Below, piece by piece: positions 8,902-18,115 of a DNA stretch of 64,000 nucleotides. This DNA is from Nitratireductor sp. GTDB taxonomy: Bacteria > Pseudomonadota > Alphaproteobacteria > Rhizobiales > Rhizobiaceae. The stretch covers positions 40,649-104,648 of the forward strand of contig JAFMHL010000006.1 of the NCBI GenBank assembly GCA_017854535.1. Direction: 5' to 3'. A program made the position numbers and the translations under genes. The notes under the pieces are model-generated. The model had not been told where the DNA came from and made no database searches. It saw nothing but the letters and a program-made list of their open reading frames with translations. Numbering within the stretch: the stretch's first letter is position 1; every line of letters starts with the position of its first letter.

Positions 8902-9351
8902 TTGGAAACGCCCTTCTGGAAACGCAAAAAACTGCATGAAATGTCCAATTCCGAGTGGGAATCCCTTTGTGATGGGTGCGGACGCTGTTGCCTCAACAAG
9001 CTTGAAGATTGGGACACGGGCGATATCCATTACACCAATATCGCCTGCAGCGAATTAAACTGCGAAACCTGCCAATGCAAAAGCTATGAGTTCAGATTTG
9101 ATGTGGTTCCTGATTGCATCGACCTTACCCCTGAATTGGTAGAAAAAATCGATTGGCTTCCACCCACTTGCGCCTATCGCTTGGTGAAGGAGGGGAAAGA
9201 TCTATTCGATTGGCATCCGCTCATTTCAGGCGACCCAAATTCAGTCCATGCCGCCGGAATTTCAGTCAAAGGCCGTGTCATCCCAGAGGGCGACTTAAAA
9301 CCGGAAGACTATGAAGAGCACCTCGTGACCTGGCCGGGTGAGGGAGTTTAG
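8902..9351 (+). CDS. YcgN/UPF0260 family cysteine cluster protein
   Basis: A 149-aa protein with a CxxC-rich N-terminal cluster ([12 protein letters not shown]) and further cysteines ([16 protein letters not shown]), followed by a second conserved half ([16 protein letters not shown]). This is the UPF0260/YcgN family, whose cysteines suggest binding of zinc or an Fe-S cluster; the function is not established. The start is a TTG; the N-terminal [12 protein letters not shown] is conserved in the family, which supports this start over the ATG 13 codons inside. It is divergent from the penicillin-binding protein gene. Confidence 0.88.
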   Translation: METPFWKRKKLHEMSNSEWESLCDGCGRCCLNKLEDWDTGDIHYTNIACSELNCETCQCKSYEFRFDVVPDCIDLTPELVEKIDWLPPTCAYRLVKEGKDLFDWHPLISGDPNSVHAAGISVKGRVIPEGDLKPEDYEEHLVTWPGEGV

Positions 9352-9505
9352 ATACTTTTAATTTCCAAATTCTATCACGGTGCTTATTTGGCTGTCGCTG
9401 AGAGCCAAGAAACCTACCTTCAATGGTCCTTGCCAAGCACGCTGCACATTAGATGCTGTTGCGATCTATGGCCGGTTGATGGCAACAGACATCATAGCTT
9501 AAGTC

Positions 9506-9742
9506 ATGGCATCGTCTTGGTTTGCAATTGTCCTGGCTTTTGTCGAGTTTGCTCGAACCATCACGGTTTATCTTGCAAAAAAAAGCAATTTGGCCGAGCG
9601 CCAAACCCAGCAAGAAAACAAAGCCAAGGCAGATGGACATGATTTACTTCTCAAGGCGCTTAGGGCCCGTCGTCAAGCACGGGCCCAGCATTTGGATAAC
9701 ACTCATTCTGACACTAATCCTGCAGAGCTGCCAGACGGTTGA
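9506..9742 (+). CDS. Small inner-membrane protein, possible i-spanin (Rz-like)
   Basis: A 78-aa ORF with an N-terminal hydrophobic segment (SWFAIVLAFVEFARTITVYL) followed by a strongly charged, probably helical tail (ERQTQQENKAKADGHD, RARRQARAQ). A second small lipoprotein-like ORF starts inside its 3' half in another frame. Nested genes of this shape are the hallmark of phage Rz/Rz1 spanin pairs, which fuse inner and outer membrane at lysis. No endolysin, holin or other phage gene is near. A 40-codon GTG frame (9380-9502) ends just before this start, but I see nothing recognisable in it. This is either a domesticated or relic lysis pair or a chance arrangement. Confidence 0.4.
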   Translation: MASSWFAIVLAFVEFARTITVYLAKKSNLAERQTQQENKAKADGHDLLLKALRARRQARAQHLDNTHSDTNPAELPDG

Positions 9743-9890
9743 AACTGCAAACACTTTGAAAGATCAGATGAAAGGCCTCGGATGGATCTGTGAAGCGTTC
9801 CGACCGATCACCTATGCCCATGAAGACGATAGCGATACAGTAGTTCAAATTTTGGAACATAACGCAGCTTGGCATGCATTATGCGCGTGA
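9639..9890 (+). CDS. Small putative lipoprotein nested in the preceding ORF, possible o-spanin (Rz1-like)
   Basis: An 83-aa ORF in the +1 frame relative to the preceding one, starting 104 bp before that one ends. It has a hydrophobic stretch ending in a lipobox-like LQSC, then a short mature part with the pattern CEAFRPITY...DSDTV...HNAAWHALC. That pattern recurs, from memory, in small proteins of phage lysis regions. The ATG at 9639 has AAGG nine bases ahead; an ATG two codons earlier is possible. Together the two frames look like a spanin pair. Sequence support is moderate because both products are short. Confidence 0.45.
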   Translation: MIYFSRRLGPVVKHGPSIWITLILTLILQSCQTVETANTLKDQMKGLGWICEAFRPITYAHEDDSDTVVQILEHNAAWHALCA

Positions 9891-9962
9891 TCGCTGTAAT
9901 TTTCGGATGAATTTGAAAATCATTCATTTGCCATTCAGATTTGGAATGCTAGAAACGATACC

Positions 9963-10196
9963 ATGAAAAACATTAGCTTCCTCACCACACTATTTTTGGC
10001 AACGGCCCTCTGGCTGTCGCCTGTTCCTGCATTTGCAGCAGATTGTGCCAGTCAGGCACAAAAACTTGCTGCAAAGGAAGGTGCAGAGCTGCTGAGTGTT
10101 TCTGATTTGGGGAACGATAGATGCGAAGTCACGCTTCGTATTCCTGGCAAAGATGGTAAGCCACCAAGGGTAGTTTCCAAAAAGACTAAAGGCTAG
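9963..10196 (+). CDS. feuN: Small periplasmic protein, FeuN-like modulator of the FeuP/FeuQ system
   Basis: A 77-aa protein with a clear signal peptide (MKNISFLTTLFLATALWLSP, cleavage after AFA) and a roughly 52-residue mature part with two cysteines (DCASQ, DRCEV), which may form a disulfide. It stands immediately upstream of an OmpR-type regulator and sensor kinase. In Sinorhizobium meliloti the small periplasmic protein FeuN is encoded in the same position and restrains signalling by the FeuQ kinase. The assignment rests on size, export signal and position; I cannot align the sequences here. Confidence 0.65.
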   Translation: MKNISFLTTLFLATALWLSPVPAFAADCASQAQKLAAKEGAELLSVSDLGNDRCEVTLRIPGKDGKPPRVVSKKTKG

Positions 10197-10242
10197 ACTG
10201 CTCTTCCGATAGAAAGATTCTTAACTGAAATAGGGACACCTC

Positions 10243-10923
10243 ATGAGGATATTGGTCATCGAAGATGACAAGGACCTTAACCGACAATTGGTCGAGGCAT
10301 TTGAGGAAATAGGATACGCTGTCGATAAAGCTTTCGACGGTGAAGAAGGACACTTTTTGGGTGATACAGAACCCTATGATGCTGTCATATTGGATATCGG
10401 TTTGCCTGAAATGGATGGGATAACCGTTATCGAGAAGTGGCGCCGGGAAGGGCGCAATATGCCGGTATTAATGCTAACCGCTCGTGATCGCTGGAACGAC
10501 AAAGTTTCAGGGATTGATGCAGGCGCTGATGATTATGTCACCAAGCCTTTTCACATTGAAGAAATTCTTGCCAGAGTTCGCAGTCTTATTCGCAGATCCG
10601 CCGGCCACGCTGCCTCTGAAATTACCTGTGGTAGTTTGATGCTTGATACGAGAACTTCTAAAGTGACGTTGGATGGCAATCCGATTAAACTGACGTCGCA
10701 TGAGTTGAGATTGCTTTCTTACATGATGCACCATCAGGAAAAAGTTCTCTCAAGAACCGAACTGACCGAGCATTTATATGATCAGGATTTTGATCGGGAC
10801 TCTAATACCATCGAAGTGTTCATTGGTAGGTTACGTAAAAAATTCAATGGTGAGTTCATCGAAACAGTTCGCGGCCTCGGATACAGATTGATTGCGCCCG
10901 GAAACGGAGGCGAAGCTGCTTGA
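10243..10923 (+). CDS. feuP: OmpR-family response regulator, FeuP-like
   Basis: A 226-aa response regulator with an N-terminal receiver domain (acidic pair EDD at 7-9, phospho-acceptor Asp51 in VILDIGLP, Lys101 in VTKPF) and a C-terminal winged-helix DNA-binding domain (LTSHELRLLSYMM ... RGLGYRLIAP). It sits between a FeuN-like gene and a kinase gene, the order of the rhizobial feuN-feuP-feuQ locus. In S. meliloti FeuP activates genes needed for cyclic glucan export and osmoadaptation; whether the targets are the same here is inference. Confidence 0.85.
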   Translation: MRILVIEDDKDLNRQLVEAFEEIGYAVDKAFDGEEGHFLGDTEPYDAVILDIGLPEMDGITVIEKWRREGRNMPVLMLTARDRWNDKVSGIDAGADDYVTKPFHIEEILARVRSLIRRSAGHAASEITCGSLMLDTRTSKVTLDGNPIKLTSHELRLLSYMMHHQEKVLSRTELTEHLYDQDFDRDSNTIEVFIGRLRKKFNGEFIETVRGLGYRLIAPGNGGEAA

Positions 10924-12281
10924 TGCGTATTCGCACCCTAGCAGCACGGCTTTTTGCTCTAACAGCAATATGGGCAATATTTGCCATCGCATTGGTTGCT
11001 TGGCTGATCAGTCAGAACTTTCGCGAAAGCGTTGAAGAAAATCTGACCGACCGCCTTACGGCTAATCTCTATAATATTATGGGAAGTGTTTCTCCTAGCG
11101 ACGATGGTTTGCTTGTCGGTCGTCCTGATCTAAGGGATTCCCGTTTTCAGGCCTTTCAATCCGGTTATTATTGGTCAGTGACAGAAGTCGCAAACCCATC
11201 CAATCAGATAAGCTCATCGTCCCTTGTTGGTGAGATGATCGAGGTTCCCAGAACTCTTTCCTTTGATGACAGTTTTCAACGCGAAACCAAGATCATGGAC
11301 AAAGCTGGTCAGCATTTGGTTGCCATCGAGGCACAAGCATTTTTGGGTGAGGGCGACAAACTGTTTTCTTTCAAAATTACAGGCAATCAGACCGAGATCG
11401 ATGAACAGGTAAGCGAATTTGTTCGTCAATTGCTGTTAATCCTTGGTCTGTTTGCCATGGGTTTCATTCTTGTCACCTATTTCATTGTGCGGATCGGTTT
11501 AGCGCCTTTGCGCGATGCAACCCAACGGCTTGGTGATATTCGCGAGGGCAGGGCGGAAAAACTTGAAGGCACTTATCCGCTCGAAATCCAACCACTTATT
11601 GATGAAACAAATTCGCTTATTCAATCCAATCGTAGCGTTATTGACAGAGCGCGCACCCAAGTGGGCAATCTGGCACATTCCTTAAAAACGCCCCTTGCTG
11701 TGTTGCGAAATGAGGCCGTAAAAGCCAAGCCTGAGCTTAAGAATTTAATCCAGCTTCAAGTTGCCCAGATGCAGGGGCAGGTGCAAACCTATCTTGATAG
11801 AGCGCGCATTTCAGCAAGATCTGGCACGGTTACGTCCCGAACCGACACTAAGCCAGCCTTGGAACGCTTGGTAAGGGTTATGTGCAAACTTAACCCTAGC
11901 ATCGAAATTGAATGTTCATATGAGACTGTAGAGCCCTATGTTTTTGCAGGGGAGCAACAAGATTTCGAGGAGATGACCGGCAACCTTCTTGAAAACGCCT
12001 GTAAGTTCGCTAATTCGAAAATTCAGATACATTCAAAAATCGTCAATAATCAAATTGAAATCGACATTGACGACGACGGCAAGGGAATGAGCGAGGAACA
12101 GTCTGTCTTGGCTTTGCAACGTGGAATAAGAATTGACGAAACAAAACCCGGCTCGGGCCTCGGCCTTTCTATTGTCAAAGATATAGCCAATGAGTATGGA
12201 GGCACGATCAAACTTTCGAAAGCGCATCTGGGAGGCCTGCAGGCTCGTCTCTCGATTCCAGCAGTACAGGTTAAAAACTAA
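10923..12281 (+). CDS. feuQ: Membrane sensor histidine kinase, FeuQ-like
   Basis: A 452-aa kinase with two membrane helices (about 12-32, and near 175-195: LLLILGLFAMGFILVTYFIV) enclosing a periplasmic sensor domain of about 140 residues, a HAMP-like linker, a dimerisation domain with LAHSLKTPLAVLRNEA, and a HATPase_c domain (NLLENACKFA, DDDGKGM, GSGLGLSIV). The upstream stop and this ATG overlap by one base (TGATG), so translation is coupled to feuP; the track start is a TTG one codon earlier. The periplasmic domain is the expected contact site for the FeuN-like protein. Confidence 0.85.
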   Translation: MRIRTLAARLFALTAIWAIFAIALVAWLISQNFRESVEENLTDRLTANLYNIMGSVSPSDDGLLVGRPDLRDSRFQAFQSGYYWSVTEVANPSNQISSSSLVGEMIEVPRTLSFDDSFQRETKIMDKAGQHLVAIEAQAFLGEGDKLFSFKITGNQTEIDEQVSEFVRQLLLILGLFAMGFILVTYFIVRIGLAPLRDATQRLGDIREGRAEKLEGTYPLEIQPLIDETNSLIQSNRSVIDRARTQVGNLAHSLKTPLAVLRNEAVKAKPELKNLIQLQVAQMQGQVQTYLDRARISARSGTVTSRTDTKPALERLVRVMCKLNPSIEIECSYETVEPYVFAGEQQDFEEMTGNLLENACKFANSKIQIHSKIVNNQIEIDIDDDGKGMSEEQSVLALQRGIRIDETKPGSGLGLSIVKDIANEYGGTIKLSKAHLGGLQARLSIPAVQVKN

Positions 12282-12688
12282 TGGGTAACATTTACGGCAA
12301 TTCGAGTTTCAAGAACGGCTTGTTTTTTCTATTTTCAACAGCAGTATTATCAGCCTGCGTAACAAGCGCCAGTTTGGACAAAGGACCAGGAGCCCTGCTT
12401 TCGAAGGGCCTTGTTGCTGGTGAATTGGGCCGAGGACTGGATCCGCAGTCAAAACGCAAAGCAATTGATGCCGAAATAACCGCTCTTTCTAACTCTGCAA
12501 CGGGAATGGAGACAAAGTGGCAAGGGCAAAAGAACACTTCAGGCATTGTCATTCCTGGGCAACCTTTTGAAGTATCAGGAAAAATTTGCCGTCGGTATTC
12601 CCATGAGATCCTCGTAAATGGACAATCACAGTCTGATGAGGCAACCGCCTGTAAAAATGAAGACGGTGTTTGGGAACCCCTTCAGTGA
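12281..12688 (+). CDS. Surface-antigen-like lipoprotein (RT0821/Lpp0805 type)
   Basis: A 135-aa protein with a lipoprotein signal (VLSAC lipobox at about residue 26) and a C-terminal domain with the pattern AIDAEITAL...WQGQ...GQPFEVSGKICRRYSH...ACKNEDGVWEPL. That is the conserved end of the RT0821/Lpp0805-type surface protein family, related to 17-kDa surface antigens. The ATG overlaps the feuQ stop (TAATG), so it belongs to the feu operon. It would sit in the outer membrane facing the periplasm. Being in the operon of an envelope sensor, it could be a structural output or a modulator; this is inference. Confidence 0.7.
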   Translation: MGNIYGNSSFKNGLFFLFSTAVLSACVTSASLDKGPGALLSKGLVAGELGRGLDPQSKRKAIDAEITALSNSATGMETKWQGQKNTSGIVIPGQPFEVSGKICRRYSHEILVNGQSQSDEATACKNEDGVWEPLQ

Positions 12689-12783
12689 TAAACCAGTGCA
12701 TTCTTGTGCGACCTGTTGTCCAATTTGTTCCTTTAACGTTTGATCTACTTTTAATCAGTTGAAATTCGTCCTATTTAACGAGG

Positions 12784-13911
12784 ATGGTTTTCTGGATTTT
12801 CGCAGCAATAATGACTTTTTTAGCCGCGCTATGCGTGTTGCTGCCGCTATGGCGTGCCCAGCCAAAATCCATTTCCAATATTGAATTTGACAAAGCGCTC
12901 TACAAAGCGCGTGTTAATGAAATTGAGAAAGATGCTTCTCTAGGCAGGTTAACGCCAGAAGCGGCAAAGACCGCAATTGCCGAAGAGGGCAGAAAACTGA
13001 TTTCCTTGGCCAATCCAGCTGAAGCACAAACATCAAATTCTGCGTTCGGATCATGGTCCGTTAAAGGAGCTCAGACCTACGGATTAATTCTGCTGCCGTT
13101 GGCGGCAATCGGAATTTATTTGTCTCTTGGAAATCCTGAAATGCCAGATGCCGGACTTGCATCACGTCTTGCTGTTCCCCCTGAGCAGCAATTAATAGAC
13201 GATCTGGTTGCACGCGCCGAAGCGCACTTATCTAAAAATCCGCAGGATGTTCGCGGATGGGCGGTGCTTGCACCTGTCTACACAAGGGTTGGCAGAATGC
13301 AGGATGCGCTCAATGCTTGGTCGAGTGTTTATCGGCTTGCGCCTGAAACGCCTGAGATAAGGGCAACTCTTGGCGAAAGCATGATAGCGGCGGCAAACGG
13401 TGTTGTTACCTCTGAGGCTAAAGAGTTGTTCGAAGCCGAGTTAATGGCCAACAACGCTTCGGCCAAAGCCAGATTTTATCTGGCCATGGCATTAGGACAG
13501 GAAGGCAAGCACAAAGAGGCAGTGGACGCCTGGCAGGAACTGATCAAAGGTGGATCAAGCCAATCGCCATGGATGGAAGCCGCCCAAGAGTTTTTGGCAC
13601 AATCCGCAAAGGCCGCTAATATTGAGTTGGCCCCAGCAATCGCAGGACCTTCACAAGAGCAGGTTGAAGCTGCTTCTGAAATGAGTGCCGAGGATCGCAA
13701 TGAGATGATCAGCGGAATGGTTGCAGGATTGGCAGAAAAACTCGATGCCGAACCGAAAAACAAACAAGGCTGGCAGCAGCTCATTCGCTCTTATATGGTC
13801 TTGGGGAGAAATGCGGACGCCGAAGCTGCAATCGAAAAGGCTGGAGCAATATTCATAGACGATCGGCCATTTGTTGAGAGCCTGAAGTCGATTTTGACTA
13901 CCAATAACTGA
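12784..13911 (+). CDS. ccmI: Cytochrome c maturation protein CcmI (CycH)
   Basis: CcmI presents apocytochrome c to the heme-ligation complex. The 375-aa protein has two membrane helices (about 1-22 and 97-118, TYGLILLPLAAIGIYLSL) with a short cytoplasmic segment carrying YKARVNEIEKDASLGRLTPEAA, the typical CcmI N-terminal signature, and a periplasmic TPR region (SKNPQDVRGWAVLAPVYTRV). A second TPR-like pair lies near the C-terminus, as in the full-length alphaproteobacterial CycH form. It opens the ccmI-E-F-H operon. The remaining ccm genes (ccmABCDG) are not in the window. Confidence 0.93.
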   Translation: MVFWIFAAIMTFLAALCVLLPLWRAQPKSISNIEFDKALYKARVNEIEKDASLGRLTPEAAKTAIAEEGRKLISLANPAEAQTSNSAFGSWSVKGAQTYGLILLPLAAIGIYLSLGNPEMPDAGLASRLAVPPEQQLIDDLVARAEAHLSKNPQDVRGWAVLAPVYTRVGRMQDALNAWSSVYRLAPETPEIRATLGESMIAAANGVVTSEAKELFEAELMANNASAKARFYLAMALGQEGKHKEAVDAWQELIKGGSSQSPWMEAAQEFLAQSAKAANIELAPAIAGPSQEQVEAASEMSAEDRNEMISGMVAGLAEKLDAEPKNKQGWQQLIRSYMVLGRNADAEAAIEKAGAIFIDDRPFVESLKSILTTNN

Positions 13912-13926
13912 GGTGAAGAAAAGCAG

Positions 13927-14367
13927 ATGACAAGAAAGCAAAAAAGACTTGCAATGATTGGCGCCATTGGTGGCGTGCTCTTGTCAGCTGTATTGTTGGT
14001 AATGTTCGCTTTGCGTGACGAGATCGTATTCTTTTATTCGCCAACTGATATCATCGTTGAGCAAAAGGCTCGGCCAGGTGAGAGGTTTCGCCTCGGAGGT
14101 CTGGTGAAAGAAGGAACGATTGAACGGAACGGTCAGGAAATTTTGTTCACAATCACAGATACGGAAAAAGATCTGCCCGTTCGTTTTGTAGGCATTCTCC
14201 CCGATTTGTTTCGCGAAGGGCAAGGCGTCATCGCCGAAGGGGTTATGGAGTCTGGAGCGCTTTTTGCCGCTGATAATGTGCTGGCAAAGCATGATGAAAA
14301 TTACATGCCAAAAGAAGTCGCTGACACGTTGAAGGAAAAAGGCGTTTGGCAGGGAGAAGCTAAATGA
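13927..14367 (+). CDS. ccmE: Cytochrome c maturation heme chaperone CcmE (CycJ)
   Basis: CcmE carries heme covalently in the periplasm and passes it to CcmF/CcmH. The 146-aa protein has an N-terminal membrane anchor (about 8-28), the OB-fold beta-barrel and the heme-binding motif LAKHDENYMP with the attachment residue His122. The gene follows ccmI by 15 bp and overlaps ccmF by 4 bp (ATGA). Length and motif are normal for the family. Confidence 0.97.
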   Translation: MTRKQKRLAMIGAIGGVLLSAVLLVMFALRDEIVFFYSPTDIIVEQKARPGERFRLGGLVKEGTIERNGQEILFTITDTEKDLPVRFVGILPDLFREGQGVIAEGVMESGALFAADNVLAKHDENYMPKEVADTLKEKGVWQGEAK

Positions 14368-16349
14368 TTGCCGAACTAGGACATTATGCGCTGGTCTTGG
14401 CTTTGTTGCTTGCCCTTGTGCAGGGCAGTTTTCCGATTTTTGGCGCAAAAGCTGGCGATGAGAAATTGATGGCGCTAGGCCAATCAACAGCTTTCGGCAG
14501 TTTTTTATTTATTGCTCTTTCTTTTGCGGCTTTGACACATGCTTACGTCATTTCAGATTTCTCACTTCAAAATGTATGGGAAAATTCGCATTCAGCTAAA
14601 CCGATGCTGTATAAAATTACTGGCGTTTGGGGGAACCATGAAGGTTCGATGCTACTATGGATTTTGATCCTTAGTTTCTTTGGCGCTTTAGTCGCATGGT
14701 TTGGAACCACGCTGCCAAGTGATTTGCGGGCAAATGTTCTGGGCGTTCAAGCTTGGATAGTCATAGCATTTTTGCTTTTCATTCTTTTGACGTCCAATCC
14801 GTTCAATCGTCTTACGCCGGCACCTTTCGAAGGCAATGATTTAAACCCGATATTGCAAGATATCGGGCTCGCTATTCATCCACCTATGTTATATTTGGGC
14901 TATGTTGGTTTCTCTGTGACCTTTTCATTTGCCGTTGCGGCCATGATCAGCGGGCGAATAGATGCAGCTTGGGCACGCTGGGTTCGGCCTTGGGCACTAA
15001 CCGCTTGGATTTTTCTCACCGCAGGTATTTCGATGGGCTCATACTGGGCCTATTATGAACTTGGCTGGGGTGGTTGGTGGTTCTGGGACCCGGTTGAAAA
15101 CGCTTCCTTTATCCCATGGTTGGTCGGAACAGCGTTGCTCCACTCGGCTCTTGTGATGGAAAAGCGAGAAGCCTTGAAGATCTGGACTATTCTTCTGGCA
15201 ATCATCACATTCTCAATGGCATTACTTGGAACTTTCCTGGTTCGTTCAGGCGTTCTGACATCGGTTCATTCTTTTGCCAATGATCCTGAGCGCGGTGTTT
15301 TCATTCTTATGATCCTGCTGGTGTTTATCGGCGGATCTTTAACCTTATTTGCAATCCGGGCGCCGTCGTTGAAAGCTGGCGGCTTGTTCCAGCCAATCTC
15401 ACGTGAAGGTGCGTTGGTATTTAACAATGTGTTTTTGGCAACTGCTGCTGCAACAGTTCTGACAGGAACGCTGTATCCTCTAGTCGTGGAAGCGATTTCT
15501 GGCGAGAAAATTTCTGTTGGGCCTCCCTTCTTCAACATCACGTTTGGGCCTTTGATGGTTCCGTTGTTGATGCTGATACCCTTAGGGCCTCTGCTTTCAT
15601 GGAAACGCGCTGATTTATATCCGGCAATGCAGCGGCTCTATTGGGTTGCTGGGTTGGCCTTGTTGGCAGCCATTTTAGTTTTAGCTTTTACAGAAGATCA
15701 GCCAGTATTAGCATCGATCGGCATCGGACTTGCCGTTTGGTGTATGCTGGGAGCTTTCGCTGAAATCGTCTCAAGGGCAGGCTTTTTCAAAAATTCGGCT
15801 ACTATAGCTTTTGCAAGATTGCGCGGTTTGCCTCGAACCATGTGGGGAACCGCATTTGGACATTTTGGGATGGGCGTATTACTTCTCGGGGTTGTTGCGG
15901 TAACGGCCTTTGAAAAAGAAAGTGTTGCCGAACTGGCTCCAGGTGAAACGATGGAAATCGGTGAATACCAATTACGGTTCGATGGTTTGTTGCCTGTAAC
16001 TGGGCCCAATTTTTCAGAAAACATCGCTACTGTTCAAGTTATCAAAGAGGGCAGCCGTCCATTTGTCTTGAAACCTTCAAAACGGTTTTATCAGGCGCGC
16101 CAAATGCCGACGACTGAAGCTGCTATTGAGTCTATTGGGTTCTCTCAATTGTATTTGTCCCTTGGAGATGTTTCCAGAGAAGGAAAAGTTGTGTTGCGAG
16201 CCTGGTGGAAACCGGCGATCATTCTAATTTGGCTTGGAACCATATTCATGGTCCTAGGCGGGTCCATTTCCTTGTCTGACAGGCGCTTGCGTGTAGGTGT
16301 TGCAAAGGCATCAAAGGCTCGTTTGGAGGCACAGACAGCCAATGCTTAA
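14364..16349 (+). CDS. ccmF: Heme lyase CcmF (CycK)
   Basis: CcmF is the multi-spanning core of the cytochrome c heme lyase and accepts heme from CcmE. The 661-aa protein shows the expected membrane segments, the [11 protein letters not shown] motif near residue 92 and the tryptophan-rich heme-handling WWD signature ([15 protein letters not shown]). A large periplasmic domain lies near the C-terminus before the last helix ([19 protein letters not shown]). The gene overlaps ccmE and ccmH, as expected for an operon. Confidence 0.97.
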   Translation: MIAELGHYALVLALLLALVQGSFPIFGAKAGDEKLMALGQSTAFGSFLFIALSFAALTHAYVISDFSLQNVWENSHSAKPMLYKITGVWGNHEGSMLLWILILSFFGALVAWFGTTLPSDLRANVLGVQAWIVIAFLLFILLTSNPFNRLTPAPFEGNDLNPILQDIGLAIHPPMLYLGYVGFSVTFSFAVAAMISGRIDAAWARWVRPWALTAWIFLTAGISMGSYWAYYELGWGGWWFWDPVENASFIPWLVGTALLHSALVMEKREALKIWTILLAIITFSMALLGTFLVRSGVLTSVHSFANDPERGVFILMILLVFIGGSLTLFAIRAPSLKAGGLFQPISREGALVFNNVFLATAAATVLTGTLYPLVVEAISGEKISVGPPFFNITFGPLMVPLLMLIPLGPLLSWKRADLYPAMQRLYWVAGLALLAAILVLAFTEDQPVLASIGIGLAVWCMLGAFAEIVSRAGFFKNSATIAFARLRGLPRTMWGTAFGHFGMGVLLLGVVAVTAFEKESVAELAPGETMEIGEYQLRFDGLLPVTGPNFSENIATVQVIKEGSRPFVLKPSKRFYQARQMPTTEAAIESIGFSQLYLSLGDVSREGKVVLRAWWKPAIILIWLGTIFMVLGGSISLSDRRLRVGVAKASKARLEAQTANA

Positions 16350-16830
16350 GCGCGTTTTTCAAATACTAATCTTGTTCAGCATGCTTGCGCTGATATCGGT
16401 TCGTCCTACATTTGCGGTTAATCCCAATGAGATTTTGCCAGATGCTCAATTGGAGCGACGCGCTCGCGATCTTTCATCGATCATTCGATGCATGAAGTGC
16501 CAAAATCAGTCGATCGATGACTCAGATGCGGACTTGGCAAAAGATCTGCGCATCCTTGTCAGGGAAAGACTGACTGAGGGGGATAGCGATCAACAAGTGT
16601 TGGATTATTTGGTAGATCGCTATGGTGAATTCGTCTTGCTGAAACCACAATTTTCTATTTCAAATCTTGCCCTTTGGGGCATACCTGTATTGGCCTTTTT
16701 ACTAGCACTGTTATTTTCATGGCGGTTAATTGGAAACAAGCAAGACAAGTCAGCAAAACTTGCTTCTTCAGACATTCTTACAGATCACGAAAATACTGAA
16801 CTCACGAAGATTTTGAATGAACGTGAGTGA
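16342..16830 (+). CDS. ccmH: Cytochrome c maturation protein CcmH (CycL)
   Basis: CcmH is a membrane-anchored thiol-disulfide protein that reduces the CXXCH heme site of apocytochrome c. The protein has a signal peptide, the redox motif [10 protein letters not shown], and one C-terminal membrane helix ([19 protein letters not shown]). The track ORF starts at 16297, but the ATG at 16342 gives the signal sequence [17 protein letters not shown] and an 8-bp overlap with ccmF, so I use it (162 aa). Confidence 0.95.
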   Translation: MLKRVFQILILFSMLALISVRPTFAVNPNEILPDAQLERRARDLSSIIRCMKCQNQSIDDSDADLAKDLRILVRERLTEGDSDQQVLDYLVDRYGEFVLLKPQFSISNLALWGIPVLAFLLALLFSWRLIGNKQDKSAKLASSDILTDHENTELTKILNERE

Positions 16831-16873
16831 AAGATGATGCAGGGTCTTTTTGAAATAAAAGAGGGAATGTATC

Positions 16874-18097
16874 ATGTCAGTTCAAAAACTTGAATTTGAA
16901 GGTGGAAATGGCGCGCAACTGGCGGCCAGACTTGAGTTGCCGGCGGGCGAACCGATTGCATATGCCATCTTTGCTCATTGTTTCACATGTTCGAAAGACC
17001 TTAACGCTACAAGGCGTATTTCCTCGGCTTTATCAGTTAAGGGAATTGCTGTTCTAAGTTTTGATTTTACTGGCCTCGGACATTCTCAAGGTGAATTTGC
17101 GTCAACAAACTTTTCATCCAATATAGCTGATCTTGTTCGCGCTGCTGATTTTCTCAAAGAAAAATTTCAATCTCCGTCTCTGCTGATTGGTCATTCTTTA
17201 GGTGGCGCTGCAGTCTTGGTGGCAGCAAGCAGCATAACGTCTGTAAAAGCCGTCGTGACCATAGGTGCTCCGGCTGATGCAAATCATGTGACCCATAACT
17301 TTGGCGCAAAGATTTCCGAGATTGAGAAAACTGGCAAGGCGGAAGTTAGCCTTGGCGGGCGCAATTTTACAATCCAAAAGCAGTTCTTGGAAGATTTGGC
17401 GGGATCGTCAGTTACCGATCATGTACGAAAACTGAAAAAACCGTTGTTGATTTTACATGCCCCTTTGGATCAAACAGTAGGCGTTGAAAATGCTGGGGAA
17501 TTGTTTAGCGCCGCCAAACATCCAAAAAGTTTCATCTCCCTCGATCAGGCAGATCATCTGCTTAGCAATGCCAAGGACGCTGAGTATGTAGCGGCTAGTA
17601 TTGCCTCTTGGAGCATGCGCTATTTACCAAAAGCTGAAATGGCTGATTCCACTCAAAGCGCAGAGGGAGTGTTGGTGCGTGAAACCAGAGCAGGAAAATT
17701 CCAAAACGAGATCTTTGCGGGAAAACATCATCTACTCGCAGATGAACCCGCTTCTTATGGTGGGGATGATACTGGGCCATCTCCCTACGAATATATGTCT
17801 GCTGCGCTTGGGGCTTGCACCAATATGACCCTGAGGATGTATTCAGATCGAAAGAGCCTTGGCCTTGGGGAAATTAAAGTCGAGGTTATTCACGACAAAA
17901 TTCACGGAAAAGACTGTGAGGAATGTGCTGAGTCTGTCAAAGAGGCAGGCGGAAAAATTGATCAATTTCATCGTATAATAACCGTTGATGCAGCGCTTGA
18001 TGAAACAACAAGAGACAAAATTTTGGAAATTGCTGATAAATGCCCTGTCCATAAAACATTGCACGCAACTTCGCATATCAAAACATCAATTGCTTGA
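16874..18097 (+). CDS. Alpha/beta hydrolase - OsmC fusion protein
   Basis: A 407-aa fusion. Residues 1 to about 250 form an alpha/beta hydrolase with the nucleophile elbow GHSLGG and a catalytic-type histidine (LDQADHLL). Residues about 275-407 form an OsmC/Ohr-like domain with LGACTNMTLRMYSDRK, which holds one conserved cysteine, and a second at KCPVHKTL; OsmC proteins use such a pair to reduce organic hydroperoxides. The fusion is a known family, but its substrate is not established. It stands between ccmH and degP, two genes that, as I recall, are adjacent in other rhizobia, so it may be an insertion into that order. Confidence 0.9.
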   Translation: MSVQKLEFEGGNGAQLAARLELPAGEPIAYAIFAHCFTCSKDLNATRRISSALSVKGIAVLSFDFTGLGHSQGEFASTNFSSNIADLVRAADFLKEKFQSPSLLIGHSLGGAAVLVAASSITSVKAVVTIGAPADANHVTHNFGAKISEIEKTGKAEVSLGGRNFTIQKQFLEDLAGSSVTDHVRKLKKPLLILHAPLDQTVGVENAGELFSAAKHPKSFISLDQADHLLSNAKDAEYVAASIASWSMRYLPKAEMADSTQSAEGVLVRETRAGKFQNEIFAGKHHLLADEPASYGGDDTGPSPYEYMSAALGACTNMTLRMYSDRKSLGLGEIKVEVIHDKIHGKDCEECAESVKEAGGKIDQFHRIITVDAALDETTRDKILEIADKCPVHKTLHATSHIKTSIA

Positions 18098-18115
18098 AAC
18101 GTTCGATATCTATGT

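Noticed and set aside
9388-9642. 84-codon frame rich in Cys/His overlapping the i-spanin-like ORF
   Set aside because: Cys/His-rich but with no metal-binding pattern and no ribosome binding site; the other two frames here explain the region better.
13984-14487. 167-codon minus-strand frame over ccmE and ccmF
   Set aside because: Shadow of two certain genes with a normal operon overlap.
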